DNA from: Balneolales bacterium
Lineage (GTDB): Bacteria > Bacteroidota > Rhodothermia > Balneolales > Cyclonatronaceae
Direction of reading: 5' to 3'
DNA: 64,000 bases
NCBI GenBank assembly: GCA_020832405.1
Contig: JAFIET010000009.1
Location: forward strand, 1-64,000
Below, piece after piece: positions 16,844-27,420 of the stretch. The notes under the pieces are model-generated. The model saw only the letters and a program-made list of their open reading frames with translations. It had not been told where the DNA came from and made no database searches. The position numbers and the translations under genes were made by a program. Numbering within the stretch: the stretch's first letter is position 1; every line of letters starts with the position of its first letter.

Positions 16844-19594
16844 ATGATGGCAAATACCTACAAGACTACTATAAAGTCAGTTGTGATTGGGTTATTCGCT
16901 TTGCTGATGATTACTCCAGCAATTGCGATAGCTCAGTTTGCAGGCGGCGATGGCTCTGCGGCTTCACCGTTTCAGATAGAGACTAAAGAGCAGTTAGATG
17001 CTGTGAGAAACAACCTCACATCTCATTTTGTGCTTAACAATGATATTGTATTCGATGCAGCCGATTTTCAAGTTGGCGGACTTTTTTACAGAGACGGTGC
17101 CGGTTGGCTGCCGATTGGCGGTCCATCATTGGCCCTGCCTCCGTTTGAGGGAGTGTTCAATGGCAATGGTTTTACAATAAGTGGTCTGAAGATCGATGTG
17201 AGCGCATTATCGTTGCTAAATGACCATTTTGCTCTGTTCGGAGTAACGCAAAACGCAACAATTGAAAATCTTACGATGGCTGAAGTTGACATTTCAGCTT
17301 CAAATACGATCGGGGTAGCTGCAATAGTTGGTCGCGCCCGTGTTGGAACTTTGCTTCGCAACAACCATGTCGAAAGCGGTCAAATCGTTGGAGATATTCG
17401 CGTGGGCGGTATTGTCGGACGGTTTGGCGGCGGGTCTCCTGTTTTTGACGGTAACTCAAGTTCAGCTACTGTATCAGGTATTGATCGTGTCGGAGGTGTG
17501 ATCGGTATCATGGAAAACTCTTCGCAAATCAGAAACAGCTACTCTGACGGAACAGTTATTGTTCGTTCCGGTAGTAATGGTAATGCGGGCGGTTTGGTTG
17601 GTGTCATGCAGCAGATTACTTCCATTGTGAACAGCTACAGTTCAGCAAATATTATTGTTGAAAACTCAACTGCAGCCATCGAGAATGGTGTAGGCGGTTT
17701 ACTTGGCGCAATTAGAGAAACTGCTACTGAAATAAGAAACAGCTATGCTACAGGAACCATTACTGTACTTGACAGAGCATCAAATAGTCTAAGCGTTGGT
17801 GGTTTGGTAGGTCGTATGGATGGTGCACAAATTATTAAGAGCTATGCATCTGTGGTGATGGATTTTGATACAAGTATCCGTGTAGACCGCACAGGAGGAC
17901 TTGTCGGATCTTTCTCAGGAACCTTGCCTATCGGAGCAGTTCAGGGTTCATTCTGGAACAGCGATGTGTCAGGTTTGAACAGCCGTGGCGTAGATGTAGG
18001 TGAGGCAAGAACTACTCAGCAGATGAAAACCAGATCTACATTTACCAATGCAGGGTGGGATTTCACAGATACCTGGCGGATAAGCAGATTAACATCAATG
18101 CCTTTCCTAAACGGTGTGAGCCGGACTGTATTTGCAGGCCCTCAAATCGGGAATGCGTCTAACGTAGAAGGATGGAGACATTTAGGTAGTTCACTGAGTG
18201 ATGTAAATTACAGTACGCTGCTTGGATCTATCTGGACACAGGGTGTGCCAGGCTCGAACAACCCAGCTTCTGCAAATCCTAATATCTTTGCTTACGACCT
18301 AACAATAAACGATTGGATAGCACTTCCTGACATGGACAGCGCTATTCCAACGGGTACCGGTTTTGCAGTTTATGTTTTCAGTGCTGATTTTGACGGTCAG
18401 CCTGTTGATGAGCAGGGATTCCCCAAGAATATTCTGGTTGAAGGAAGCATGGTTACTGATAATTATCAGGCTGCAATCCATCCACAAAGAAACGGATGGT
18501 CGTTAGTTTCCAACAGCTTCATTTTCCCGATTAACTGGCAGGATGTTTTCGGTGCTAACTCTACTGACATTGATCCTGTGGTTTATGTTTATGACCCAAG
18601 AGTAAGCGAGCCTGGTTACCGTATCTGGAACGGCGACACCAACACTGGCGATGTTGTACTTGACGGCCGTATTGCACCGTTTCAGGGTTTCTTCATCAGA
18701 ACTGAAAGAAGCGGAGCAACTCAAATGACGGTTCCTGCATCAGCTCAAAGACCAGATCGTAACTCTAACCTGCTTACCCGCAATCCATCAGAATCAGTTA
18801 TTTCTCTGGGATTGAATGCAAAGCTTGTCGGACAGGAGCGTGAGCGTAATGCAATGGTTGTATTCAGTGAGTTCGAAACCTCCAACGGTTTGGCACTTGC
18901 CCCAATGGATGGTATTCCTTACGTAGAGTTTGCGGTACTGGATCAGGATGGTGCACTGAACAGAATGTATAATGTAACTTCCGCAGAAGGTACATACACA
19001 CTTCCGCTTGTACTCAGAAACCTTGAATTCAGCAACAATGGCTGGTTCGAACAGTCAGGTGAATTTGAAATAAGCTGGAGCGGTCTTTCTGAGTTTCCTT
19101 CAGACTGGCAGTTCTCAATCACGGATACTTACACCGGTGAAGTAATTGATTTACGTGACAATCAAAGTGCAGTTGTACAGATTGATGTTGCGCAAAGTAC
19201 TTCAGATGAGCCATCTGTTGAATGGACGCTTACACCACAAGCAGTAATTGCATCCGTTTCGGAATCACGCTTTTTACTTAATGTAGTAGCAGGAAGCCCT
19301 GTGAGCATTGGTGAAGGTATTGAAGCACCATTGCAGGTTTCCCTGGATCAGAACTATCCAAACCCGTTTAACCCGGCAACCACAATTCGCTATACACTGA
19401 GTAGCCCTTCAGATGTTCGTTTGGATGTTTTCAATCTTATGGGGCAAAGAGTTGCTTCCCTGCAAGATGGATTCCAGCAAACCGGAACTTATACTGTAAA
19501 CTTCGATGCTTCAAACCTTTCAAGCGGCGTATATGTTTACAGACTTCAGGCTGGTGGTCATACACTAACACGCAAGATGACTTTGGTTAAATAA
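16844..19594 (+). CDS. GLUG-repeat surface protein with T9SS sorting domain (916 aa)
   Basis: The start at 16844 gives a signal peptide (VVIGLFALLMITPAIAIAQF); an earlier Met at 16703 would add 47 unlikely residues. Residues about 30-430 form GLUG-type beta repeats: PFQIETKEQLDAVRNN, then repeated GG-(V/I/L)-(V/I)-G units (GGIVGRFGG, GGVIGIME, GGLVGVMQ, GGLLGAIRE, GGLVGRMDG, GGLVGSFSG), each followed by a serine/tyrosine-rich turn. A middle beta region follows (GTGFAVYVF, FQGFFIRTE), and the last ~85 residues are a T9SS sorting domain ([29 protein letters not shown]). It should be exported and anchored on the cell surface, perhaps as an adhesin. It is more AT-rich than lysS. Confidence 0.85.
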   Translation: MMANTYKTTIKSVVIGLFALLMITPAIAIAQFAGGDGSAASPFQIETKEQLDAVRNNLTSHFVLNNDIVFDAADFQVGGLFYRDGAGWLPIGGPSLALPPFEGVFNGNGFTISGLKIDVSALSLLNDHFALFGVTQNATIENLTMAEVDISASNTIGVAAIVGRARVGTLLRNNHVESGQIVGDIRVGGIVGRFGGGSPVFDGNSSSATVSGIDRVGGVIGIMENSSQIRNSYSDGTVIVRSGSNGNAGGLVGVMQQITSIVNSYSSANIIVENSTAAIENGVGGLLGAIRETATEIRNSYATGTITVLDRASNSLSVGGLVGRMDGAQIIKSYASVVMDFDTSIRVDRTGGLVGSFSGTLPIGAVQGSFWNSDVSGLNSRGVDVGEARTTQQMKTRSTFTNAGWDFTDTWRISRLTSMPFLNGVSRTVFAGPQIGNASNVEGWRHLGSSLSDVNYSTLLGSIWTQGVPGSNNPASANPNIFAYDLTINDWIALPDMDSAIPTGTGFAVYVFSADFDGQPVDEQGFPKNILVEGSMVTDNYQAAIHPQRNGWSLVSNSFIFPINWQDVFGANSTDIDPVVYVYDPRVSEPGYRIWNGDTNTGDVVLDGRIAPFQGFFIRTERSGATQMTVPASAQRPDRNSNLLTRNPSESVISLGLNAKLVGQERERNAMVVFSEFETSNGLALAPMDGIPYVEFAVLDQDGALNRMYNVTSAEGTYTLPLVLRNLEFSNNGWFEQSGEFEISWSGLSEFPSDWQFSITDTYTGEVIDLRDNQSAVVQIDVAQSTSDEPSVEWTLTPQAVIASVSESRFLLNVVAGSPVSIGEGIEAPLQVSLDQNYPNPFNPATTIRYTLSSPSDVRLDVFNLMGQRVASLQDGFQQTGTYTVNFDASNLSSGVYVYRLQAGGHTLTRKMTLVK

Positions 19595-19702
19595 AAGTTC
19601 ACAATCAACCAAGGTTCAATAAGGTTGATAGTAGCAGATGCTTAAATATCAATCTAAGTTTGACCAAATCATTCTAATAATTTCATACCATAAATAAATA
19701 AG

Positions 19703-19843
19703 ATGATGAAAGAAACATATGAAAAACCATCTTTGAAGTGTACTGAGTTTGACTCGAGAGTATCTTGTGTTTTAATGTCACTTCCTCCAAGTGGTCCACC
19801 GGCACCTCCAACAGGTCCGACACCACCACCTCAGGATTTTTAA
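19703..19843 (+). CDS. Small proline-rich peptide (46 aa), possible RiPP-like precursor
   Basis: ATG 19703 (or 19706) to TAA 19841-19843. The N-terminal half is charged with YEKPSL and two cysteines (KCTEF, VSCVL); the C-terminal half is PPSGPPAPPTGPTPPPQDF. The Y-x-x-P-x-L motif is like the leader element recognised in several peptide-maturation systems and also like many short Bacteroidota peptides starting K-x-Y-x-KP. A strong terminator follows 15 bases after the stop, supporting a real transcript end. No modifying enzyme, protease or exporter lies nearby, so a modified peptide is only a possibility. Confidence 0.5.
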   Translation: MMKETYEKPSLKCTEFDSRVSCVLMSLPPSGPPAPPTGPTPPPQDF

Positions 19844-19857
19844 TTAAATCTGCTAAT

Positions 19858-19897
19858 CAAAAAAGCAACATTCTTTTAGAATGTTGCTTTTTTTTTT
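19858..19897 (+). terminator. Strong Rho-independent terminator after the small peptide
   Basis: Perfect 13-bp stem, AAAGCAACATTCT with AGAATGTTGCTTT, loop TTT, followed by an unbroken T tract to 19897. It would end the GLUG-protein/small-peptide transcript. Confidence 0.92.
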
Positions 19898-20261
19898 GTG
19901 CTCTGCATAGCAGCTAACGAGGTAGCTGAGAGTACACAGTTGGGGGTTCGTATCGCTAACCTAAGATTGGAGAGCTAAGAATGTCTATTGTAAGACGGAA
20001 TCTGAATTAAGCTGCTGTTTAATTTCAGCTCTTGTCGAAATAAGTCTGTTGGGAATTTGATGAAGCTTTATCAGTTATTACCGATGGTTTCATGTTGCCT
20101 GCCAACACGAAACCCAAAGACTGAACCGGGCATCTGGATGTAAATGAGGCGAAGGCAGGATTATTGAATAAAAGTGGTTTGTCCCGGAGTAGTATGCGAG
20201 GTATTATGGATGGTTATGCAGACACCGGGCACGAAGTTGGGCGTAAGACCTTCCCATGTGA
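19898..20261. other. Intergenic stretch with possible gene remnants
   Basis: No intact gene. A run around 20140-20263 translates as LNKSGLSRSSMRGIMDGYAD before a stop, which may be a fragment of a former gene, but I cannot name a family. No terminator or promoter stands out. Confidence 0.3.
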
Positions 20262-20510
20262 ATGAAACGGTCATTTCCCCTGAAGCGAAATGAAGTTAAA
20301 ACGGATCTCAGGAGCAGCGCAGGATTTTTTATAGCTAAATTCCGGAAAAAGTTTGGCAACGTTTTCCCTGAAACTGACGGACATCAGATCAGTGAAATTA
20401 AACACTTCATCGTGGAATACTCCCGTAACCTGCGCGGCAAACCTACATACGCAGTAGTAGAGATAACCGGAAACACAGCGCAGACTGTAAGACTGTTCTT
20501 GCGCAAATAG
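20262..20510 (+). CDS. Doubtful small ORF (82 aa)
   Basis: I do not recognise it. The protein is basic, with FFIAKFRKKFGNVFPETDG and a tail YAVVEITGNTAQTVRLFLRK. The upstream 300 bases read in pieces like decayed coding sequence (an open stretch around 20140-20260 ends at 20264), so this may be the end of a degraded gene rather than an intact one. Confidence 0.25.
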   Translation: MKRSFPLKRNEVKTDLRSSAGFFIAKFRKKFGNVFPETDGHQISEIKHFIVEYSRNLRGKPTYAVVEITGNTAQTVRLFLRK

Positions 20511-20643
20511 AAAAGTCTGTTATCTGATTAAGTATGTTGCGATTGGCTATTTAATTTGTCTGCCTGAAACCAATCTGTGCGAGCAGCGGTAGAAATGTCT
20601 ACGGCTCACACAGCTATTTTGTAATATGATATAGCAATATCAG

Positions 20644-22710
20644 TTATTCAAAATCTTCGAGTCTGTACCCTCTGACCATAAAAGGGATTTCGGCGGGGTC
20701 AAAGAGGCTGAGTAGTTGAAAAAGCTCGTGCATTTTTTCATTTTGAGCCGGTATGTTTTGCCTCACATATCTGTAATAGCTTTGAAGCAGATCAGACGGT
20801 TCATACTCATCCTGAAGGTCTGTCAAAAGTTCTGTTATTCTTCGGGAGGCCTGTGTCAGTTCAGTTGGATCATATATGGGTTCTGGCGCGAGATTGATTC
20901 TCACAAATCCGTTTCTGTCGAATTGTTGCGGAATAAGCGCATTGTTAATCTGACTGTTTCTGAAATCAAAACGTTTACCTATTCCACGGTAACCTTCATG
21001 GAGCTGTATTGCCTGCCGTATTTGCTCAGGATTTGCACTCAGTGCAAGAACCTGAGTAATAAAAATACCGCTGTCATAACCTATTGTTGCAAACATATCG
21101 GGCGCAGTACCATATGCATTCCGAAAGTCCTGTATGAAAATGTCTGAGCGTTGGTCTGATGGGTCTTTATCAAAAACCTCACTATAAACGATCCGAAATC
21201 TTCTGGCCGCCTGCTGATTAAGGTTCATCCCGCCAAACTCCTGTGAACCTATCAGCTGTACATTACTTCTCAGAGCCATGAGCTGTGTCATCATAAGATC
21301 AATAATGGTGCGCCCGGCATTGCCTGTTACAGGCATAAACAGTGCATCACTTTGGGTCCATGACATTAAAAAATCTTCCAGCTCATCTTCATCCAGATTC
21401 AGCAGTAGCGGATCACTTGTGAAAAGTCGGCTGTACGGACTCATATCAAAACGCTGTGACTGAAAATCCTCTTTTATGTAATAAGGTATCTCAGCGCCAA
21501 GTTCTAACGCACGTTGCCGGAAGGCTTCGGCCTCAGTAACGCCAATGGAATTGGCATCAACCAAGATTGAAATTTTACGGTGCCCCAGGTATTGGATCGC
21601 AATTTCAGCCATCAACCTGCCGCGTTCACGGAAAGTTGGGTTTAATTGGAATATCCAGGGGTTTCTGTTGGTCATGTCTTCAGAATTAGCAAGCGGAGCG
21701 AGTACCGGAACTTCGAATGTTCGACCGATTCGCGCAAGTATAGCTGCTTCTTCACTGAATAAAGGCCCAAAAATAAGGTCTGGCTGCCAGTTCTCAAGTT
21801 GAGTTGAGATGTTCCGATAAAACCGGTCACTTCTTGTTTCAAGGGTCGAATCGTGGGTAGCATTTTCATTATCGAGTAAACGGAGCTCAATTTGTGTGTC
21901 CGTTTCTGAACGGTTGAACTCGCTTACAGCAAGAAGCAAACCGTTATACATTGCTCTGCTTACTGCAAAGGCATCGTCAGCCCTTTTTTGTTGCGGTAAA
22001 ACTACGGCGATCCGGTAAACAAAGCCTTCCGGTACTTCGAAAACGGTTAAGCCGTTTTGTACAGTTCTTCCTGAAGTATTGCGCGCAATTCTGTTATCAA
22101 GCCGGTTACGAAGGGCGTTCGTATCCTGACGATTCATGCCAAGCTGAAGGGCTTTTGTTATGAGCTGCCTTGCTTCATCCCGGTGGTGGATATCAATACC
22201 GGTTTCCAAAAGCAGAAGCTGTGTTTTGTAATCCGTAGTTTGGTCAAGCGCCTGAATGCGTTGGTTTAAAGTCAGAAAAGCGGACCAAATAAGTGCCGTT
22301 TCCCGGGCCCTTTCAGCCAATTGCGGGTCAAAAGTGGTTTCAAGGCTTGTAAGGAGTTCCAGGCCGCGTGCAATATGCCGATTTGCAAAATGTACAAGGG
22401 CGAGGCTATAACCTGACTCTTCCGAAAGTTCACCTAATTGATCTGATCGCAGGCTTTCCAGTATTTCTTCTGCTTCAGCCATCTGATTAAGCTTAAACAG
22501 GGTATTTCCCAGCATCAGGCGGGATTCAGGCAAAAGCTGTGCATCTCTGAAAGCTTCTGCAGCTCTTTCGTAATTTAGGTTTCTGTAATGGCTCAAACCG
22601 TCAGCAAAACGGTCTTGCTCAAATGTACTGTGTGTTTGCGCATGCAGGCCTGATGGCAGGGTGCAGCTTAACAGAAAGAGGATAAAGAGTATAATTTTGA
22701 AAGTCGGCAT
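20644..22710 (-). CDS. TPR plus type 1 periplasmic-binding-fold protein, LpoA-like (688 aa)
   Basis: The start at 22710 (MPTFKIILFILFLLSC) gives a signal sequence; the ORF is open to 22800 but then overlaps guaA. LLSC may be a lipobox (lipoprotein), or the peptide may be cut after LHAQ. Residues about 35-190 are TPR-like (YRNLNYERAAEAFRDAQ, MLGNTLFKLNQMAEAEEILE). From about 230 on comes a type 1 periplasmic-binding fold: RIAVVLPQQ, MYNGLLLAVSEFN, DLIFGPLFSEEAAILA, VPVLAPLANSED, FATIGYDSGIFI. This TPR plus binding-fold order resembles LpoA, the activator of penicillin-binding proteins, and amino-acid-type ABC receptors. With no ABC genes nearby, a cell-wall or ligand-sensing role is plausible but unproven. 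Confidence 0.7.
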   Translation of the reverse strand: MPTFKIILFILFLLSCTLPSGLHAQTHSTFEQDRFADGLSHYRNLNYERAAEAFRDAQLLPESRLMLGNTLFKLNQMAEAEEILESLRSDQLGELSEESGYSLALVHFANRHIARGLELLTSLETTFDPQLAERARETALIWSAFLTLNQRIQALDQTTDYKTQLLLLETGIDIHHRDEARQLITKALQLGMNRQDTNALRNRLDNRIARNTSGRTVQNGLTVFEVPEGFVYRIAVVLPQQKRADDAFAVSRAMYNGLLLAVSEFNRSETDTQIELRLLDNENATHDSTLETRSDRFYRNISTQLENWQPDLIFGPLFSEEAAILARIGRTFEVPVLAPLANSEDMTNRNPWIFQLNPTFRERGRLMAEIAIQYLGHRKISILVDANSIGVTEAEAFRQRALELGAEIPYYIKEDFQSQRFDMSPYSRLFTSDPLLLNLDEDELEDFLMSWTQSDALFMPVTGNAGRTIIDLMMTQLMALRSNVQLIGSQEFGGMNLNQQAARRFRIVYSEVFDKDPSDQRSDIFIQDFRNAYGTAPDMFATIGYDSGIFITQVLALSANPEQIRQAIQLHEGYRGIGKRFDFRNSQINNALIPQQFDRNGFVRINLAPEPIYDPTELTQASRRITELLTDLQDEYEPSDLLQSYYRYVRQNIPAQNEKMHELFQLLSLFDPAEIPFMVRGYRLEDFE

Positions 22711-22750
22711 GATTAAAAACCCATTGTGGGTATGTGTATGGAAAAGGTGA

Positions 22751-24301
22751 TTATTCCCATTCAATCGTAGCAGGTGGCTTTGAGCTAACATCATAAACAA
22801 CGCGGTTTATCCCTTTTACTTCATTAATAATACGATTTGAAACAGCAGAAAGGAAATCCCATGGAAGCTGTGCCCAGTCGGCTGTCATGCCGTCAACGCT
22901 TGTAACTGCCCTTAGGGCAGCGGTGAACTCGTAGGTGCGCTCATCGCCCATTACGCCAACGCTCTGAACGGGCAGCAGCACTACAAGGGCCTGCCAGACT
23001 TTGTCGTACAGGCCGGCTTCGCGCAGGCCCTGAATGAAAATAGCATCGGCCTCTCGCAGCAGATCGAGTTTTTCCTCAGACAGCGCGCCAAGTACCCGAA
23101 TGCCCAGGCCGGGACCCGGGAAAGGGTGCCGGTTAATAAATGACTCAGGAATACCGAGCGTACGGCCTACAGCACGAACTTCATCTTTGAAAAGCTCTCG
23201 CATCGGCTCGAGAAGCCTGAGATTCATTTTTTCCGGCAGACCACCCACATTATGATGAGATTTGATGGTTGCTGAAGGTCCTTTAAAGCTCACGCTTTCG
23301 ATTACATCAGGGTAAAGTGTGCCCTGAGCAAGCCAGGTGAAGCTGCTGTCATGAGCTACCTCAGCATCAAACACATCTATAAAGGTGTTGCCGATAATTT
23401 TGCGTTTCTTTTCCGGATCGCTCACGCCTTCCAGCCGTTCCATAAACATTGCTTTGCAGTTAACACCTCGCACCGGGAGTTTCAGTACATCTGTGTACAT
23501 GGCGAGCACCTCTTCGAATTCGTTTTTCCGGAGGAGTCCGTTATCTACAAAAACGCAAAGAAGCTGATCCCCGATAGCCTGGTGAATCAACCGCGCTGTA
23601 ACGGTGGAATCAACACCGCCGGAAAGCGCACAAATTACCTTGTCACTTCCAACCATTCTTCGGATGTTGGAAATAGTTTCTTCAATGAATGAAACCGGTG
23701 TCCAGTCGCCTTCAAGGCCGCAGATATTGCGGGCAAAATTGGTGAGCAGGAGTGCCCCAAATTCGGTGTGCACCACTTCCGGATGAAATTGTACCCCATA
23801 CACAGGCTTGCTGCTGTGCCGCGCCGCTGCGATAGGCGCGTTAACGGTATGTGCAATAATTTCAAACTCTTCAGGAAGATCGTTGAGCTTATCACCGTGG
23901 CTCATCCATACCTGAGAGGCCTGTGGCAGGCCTTCAAAAAGCTTACAAGGTACGTCAATAAGCAACTCAGCCCTACCGAATTCACGTTTGTCTGAACGGG
24001 CTACGCTACCGGGCATCTCAGTATGTGAGATGATTTGCAAGCCGTAGCAGATCCCCAGCACGGGCACATTCCATGAAAAAATATGAGTATTGAGATGAGG
24101 TGCTCCCTGCTCGTTAACGCTCATAGGCCCTCCGGAGAGCACTATGCCTTTTGGAGGAAAGCTATTGAAGGAACTCAGATCGGCGTTAAAGGGATGTATT
24201 TCACAGTAAACATTAATTTCCCGCAGGCGACGGGCAATAAGCTGGGTGTATTGCGAACCGAAGTCCAGGATCAGAATCCAGGGGTGTTGGGTGCTTATCA
24301 T
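22751..24301 (-). CDS. guaA: GMP synthase (glutamine-hydrolysing)
   Basis: 516 residues, full length. The N-terminal class I glutamine amidotransferase has the nucleophile in VLGICYGLQ and the His/Glu pair in GVQFHPEV. The ATP pyrophosphatase domain has the P-loop [10 protein letters not shown], and the C-terminal dimerisation domain ends PPATIEWE. It converts XMP to GMP. The LpoA-like gene follows 40 bases downstream. Confidence 0.97.
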   Translation of the reverse strand: MISTQHPWILILDFGSQYTQLIARRLREINVYCEIHPFNADLSSFNSFPPKGIVLSGGPMSVNEQGAPHLNTHIFSWNVPVLGICYGLQIISHTEMPGSVARSDKREFGRAELLIDVPCKLFEGLPQASQVWMSHGDKLNDLPEEFEIIAHTVNAPIAAARHSSKPVYGVQFHPEVVHTEFGALLLTNFARNICGLEGDWTPVSFIEETISNIRRMVGSDKVICALSGGVDSTVTARLIHQAIGDQLLCVFVDNGLLRKNEFEEVLAMYTDVLKLPVRGVNCKAMFMERLEGVSDPEKKRKIIGNTFIDVFDAEVAHDSSFTWLAQGTLYPDVIESVSFKGPSATIKSHHNVGGLPEKMNLRLLEPMRELFKDEVRAVGRTLGIPESFINRHPFPGPGLGIRVLGALSEEKLDLLREADAIFIQGLREAGLYDKVWQALVVLLPVQSVGVMGDERTYEFTAALRAVTSVDGMTADWAQLPWDFLSAVSNRIINEVKGINRVVYDVSSKPPATIEWE

Positions 24302-24351
24302 CAGGTAAGGGCAGGTAAGGCGGTAGTGAGTAACAGTCCTTCACAGAACAG

Positions 24352-24386
24352 CAAAACCCCGCATCGTATAATACGGGGTTTTGTTG
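24352..24386. terminator. Terminator between gcvH and guaA
   Basis: Stem AAAACCCCG (24353-24361) with CGGGGTTTT (24374-24382) and a 12-base loop. It lies after the gcvH stop on the minus strand, so it should end the efp-accB-accC-gcvH transcript. The U tract on that strand is only four bases, so leak into guaA is possible. Confidence 0.65.
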
Positions 24387-24436
24387 TTATTTTAGGATTG
24401 CGGAAGTTGGTTGTTCATGTAATGCCGGAAAGGGAA

Positions 24437-24817
24437 TCAGGCAATGATTTCCTGATAGGCATCAGCATCCATCAGGTCGTCTAACTCAGATTCGTCAGAC
24501 ATGCGGATTTTGATGAGCCAGCCGCCCTCGTATGGTTCTTCATTAACGATTTCGGGATTGTCAGCCAGAGCTTCGTTGTGCTCGGCTACTTCACCACTTA
24601 CAGGCATGAATAAATCAGATACGGTTTTAACAGCTTCAATAGTACCAAAAACCTCATCCTGATCGTATGTTTCGCCGGTATCATTGAGTTCAACGAAAAC
24701 GATATCGCCAAGCTCACTTTGCGCAAATTCGGTGATACCTACAGTTGCAGTTCCGTCGCCGTTATTGCGCACCCATTCATGTTCTTTGGTGTATTTAAGG
24801 TCAGTCGGGTAACCCAT
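24437..24817 (-). CDS. gcvH: Glycine cleavage system H protein
   Basis: 126 residues. TIEAVKTVSDLFMPVSGEVAEHN includes the lipoyl-lysine site. The H protein carries the aminomethyl group between P, T and L proteins. The other gcv genes are not in the window; the gene sits 12 bases after accC, so it is co-transcribed with fatty-acid genes here. Confidence 0.95.
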   Translation of the reverse strand: MGYPTDLKYTKEHEWVRNNGDGTATVGITEFAQSELGDIVFVELNDTGETYDQDEVFGTIEAVKTVSDLFMPVSGEVAEHNEALADNPEIVNEEPYEGGWLIKIRMSDESELDDLMDADAYQEIIA

Positions 24818-24829
24818 TGGAGTATCCTG

Positions 24830-26179
24830 TTAAGGGTTTGGATTAAATTTAAATTCTTTTTCCAGAAAGTGTGTGGTGAATTCACCCCGCAAAAATGCAG
24901 GATGATCCATAAGCTGAAGGTGATACGGAATGGTTGTTTTGATCCCTTCAACCACAAACTCTTCCAGGGCACGTTTCATGCGGGCGATCGCTTCCAGCCG
25001 TGTTGGGGCACTTACGATTAACTTGGCAATCATGGAGTCGTAGTAAGGGGGCACAACATAGCCCGAGTAGGCGTGGGTATCAACACGAACACTGTGCCCG
25101 CCGGGCAGGTGGAAGGTTGTTATTTTGCCGGCTGAGGGTCGGAAATTAAACTCGGGGTCTTCGGCATTGATACGGCATTCAATAGCATGGCCGCGCATTT
25201 TGAGCGGTTTGTGTGCAAGTGGCAGGCCGTATGCAACCTCAATCTGATTTTTGATCAGGTCAGCGTTGGTTACTTCCTCCGTTACCGGGTGTTCAACCTG
25301 AATACGGGTATTCATTTCCATGAAGTAGAAATCCAGGTTTTTGTCGACCAAAAATTCGACTGTGCCAGCACCTTCATAATTTACAGTTTCGGCCGCTCTA
25401 ACGGCTGCATCACCCATTTTCTCGCGGAGCCATGGTTCCATAACCGGAGAGGGGGATTCTTCCATGATTTTTTGATGGCGCCGCTGCAGCGAGCAATCGC
25501 GCTCACCAAGGTGGGTGATGTATCCGTGCCGGTCGCCGAGCACCTGAATTTCAACGTGCCTTGGGGCTTCAATATATTTTTCAATATAGACTTCAGGATT
25601 GCCGAACGCACTACCGGCTTCCTGACGTGCTGAATCAAAATTGCGTTTAAAATCAGAGGGTTCGAGCACGATACGCATGCCGCGGCCGCCACCGCCTGCT
25701 GTTGCCTTTATTATAACCGGGTAACCGATTTCTTTAGCAATGGCTTCAGCGGTTTTAAGGTCAGAAATATTACCGTCACTGCCTGGCACAACGGGAACAC
25801 CAAATTTAATCATGTTGGCCTTGGCGGTCGATTTGTCGCCCATAGCGGTGATCATATCAGGGGAAGGCCCGATAAATTTGATATTATGCTCTTCGCAGAT
25901 TCTTGAAAACTCAGCATTTTCAGCAAGAAAGCCGTAGCCCGGATGTATGGCTTCGGCATTGGTGATTGCAGCAGCAGCAATAATGCGCTGAATTTTCAGA
26001 TAGCTGTCTTTTGAAGTTGGCGGTCCGATGCAAACGGCTTCATCAGCAAAACGAACATGAAGGCTGTTAGCATCAGCTGTGGAATAGACGGCCACAGTTT
26101 TGATGCCCATTTCCTTGCAGGTACGAATTACACGAAGCGCAATTTCACCCCGGTTCGCAATAAGAATTTTTTTAAACAT
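24830..26179 (-). CDS. accC: Acetyl-CoA carboxylase, biotin carboxylase subunit
   Basis: 449 residues. N-terminal [25 protein letters not shown]-grasp domain with [12 protein letters not shown] and [27 protein letters not shown], all diagnostic. It carboxylates the biotin on AccB with bicarbonate and ATP. It lies 7 bases downstream of accB. Confidence 0.96.
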   Translation of the reverse strand: MFKKILIANRGEIALRVIRTCKEMGIKTVAVYSTADANSLHVRFADEAVCIGPPTSKDSYLKIQRIIAAAAITNAEAIHPGYGFLAENAEFSRICEEHNIKFIGPSPDMITAMGDKSTAKANMIKFGVPVVPGSDGNISDLKTAEAIAKEIGYPVIIKATAGGGGRGMRIVLEPSDFKRNFDSARQEAGSAFGNPEVYIEKYIEAPRHVEIQVLGDRHGYITHLGERDCSLQRRHQKIMEESPSPVMEPWLREKMGDAAVRAAETVNYEGAGTVEFLVDKNLDFYFMEMNTRIQVEHPVTEEVTNADLIKNQIEVAYGLPLAHKPLKMRGHAIECRINAEDPEFNFRPSAGKITTFHLPGGHSVRVDTHAYSGYVVPPYYDSMIAKLIVSAPTRLEAIARMKRALEEFVVEGIKTTIPYHLQLMDHPAFLRGEFTTHFLEKEFKFNPNP

Positions 26180-26186
26180 CGGCAGT

Positions 26187-26672
26187 TTAGTTGGGTTCGA
26201 TAATGAACAACGGCTGATCGAACTCTACGGGCTGAGCGTTGGAAACGAGCACTTTTACGATTTTGCCGGAAACCTCACTTTCAATTTCATTCATGATTTT
26301 CATGGCTTCAACAATGCAAAGCACATCGCCTTTCTTCACCACATCACCGGCTTTAACAAAGTCGGGGTCCTGAGGTGAAGGGGCCGCATAAAAGGTACCA
26401 ACAATAGGCGATTTGATGGTTTCGCCTTTACCTGCTGCAGATGCCTCAGCTGATTTGTCAGCTGCAACGGGTGCCGTTGCAGCCGGTGCGGGAGCAGCAG
26501 CGGGTGCAGCTCCCGCAGCCGGTGCTGCATAATAAACCTGCTCAACAGGTGCAGGTACAGGGTCGGCATATTTTTTAACTTTTACCTTGAGGTTGCCTTC
26601 CTCAATAGAAACTTCGTTGAGTTCACTTTCAGATATAAGCTTCAGGAGCTTTTCAATTACTGTTAAATCCAT
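26187..26672 (-). CDS. accB: Biotin carboxyl carrier protein of acetyl-CoA carboxylase
   Basis: 161 residues: a short N-terminal domain, an Ala/Pro-rich flexible linker (about residues 45-80), then the biotinyl domain with [11 protein letters not shown], whose lysine carries biotin. It follows efp by 23 bases; the order efp-accB-accC is common in bacteria. Confidence 0.96.
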   Translation of the reverse strand: MDLTVIEKLLKLISESELNEVSIEEGNLKVKVKKYADPVPAPVEQVYYAAPAAGAAPAAAPAPAATAPVAADKSAEASAAGKGETIKSPIVGTFYAAPSPQDPDFVKAGDVVKKGDVLCIVEAMKIMNEIESEVSGKIVKVLVSNAQPVEFDQPLFIIEPN

Positions 26673-26695
26673 GAGAAGAGTCCGTTTTTTTATGG

Positions 26696-27268
26696 TTAGT
26701 TTTTTGCTCTTTCGAGATAAGACCGGGTACGGGTATCAACTTTGAGCAGGTCGCCTTCATTTATAAACAGAGGTACCTGAACTACAGCACCCGTTTCAAG
26801 TGTAGCAGGTTTGGAGCCTCCCTGTGCCGTATCTCCTTTTACACCAGGATCGGTTTGGGCTACCTTAAGTACGACGTGATCAGCCATTTCGGTAAATAAA
26901 ATTTTGCCGGCTTCGGCATTGATGCAGATCGTTACTTCCTGACTTTCCTTCATAAAATCCGGCCGGTCAACTATTTCCGGCACAAGTGCTACTTGCTCGA
27001 AGCTTTGTGTGTGCATGAAATGATATAAACTGCCGTCAAAATATAAGAACTGATACGGGTGCCGCTCAATCCTCACTGATTCCATGGTTTCACCGGAACG
27101 GAATGTTTTGTCAATGATTTTTGCGGTTTCAACCCCCTTGAGTTTGGTGCGGACAAATGCCGGGCCTTTGCCCGGTTTCACGTGCTGAAACTCAATAATG
27201 GTGTAGAGCTGATCATTCACGATTATGGTCATGCCGTTTTTGAAATCAGCGGTTGATACTTTTGGCAT
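26696..27268 (-). CDS. efp: Elongation factor P
   Basis: 190 residues; KOW-like N-terminal domain and two OB domains. The tip residues [15 protein letters not shown] include the site (K in PGKG) that is modified in many species. It relieves ribosome stalling at polyproline; the proline-rich peptide at 19703 would need it. First gene of the efp-accB-accC-gcvH run. Confidence 0.97.
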   Translation of the reverse strand: MPKVSTADFKNGMTIIVNDQLYTIIEFQHVKPGKGPAFVRTKLKGVETAKIIDKTFRSGETMESVRIERHPYQFLYFDGSLYHFMHTQSFEQVALVPEIVDRPDFMKESQEVTICINAEAGKILFTEMADHVVLKVAQTDPGVKGDTAQGGSKPATLETGAVVQVPLFINEGDLLKVDTRTRSYLERAKN

Positions 27269-27420
27269 AAATAAAATATAAATTGTTGGAGTTATAGAGC
27301 AGGTCTTGTTCAGGGCTGACGTTTTAAACTATCGTCTTTCCTGATTCAGGTTTGGGAAGCAAGGCTAAGTGCCCGTTAGCTAAGCCCAATAAAATTATGG
27401 TATTTCCTGAATAGGCCTGT

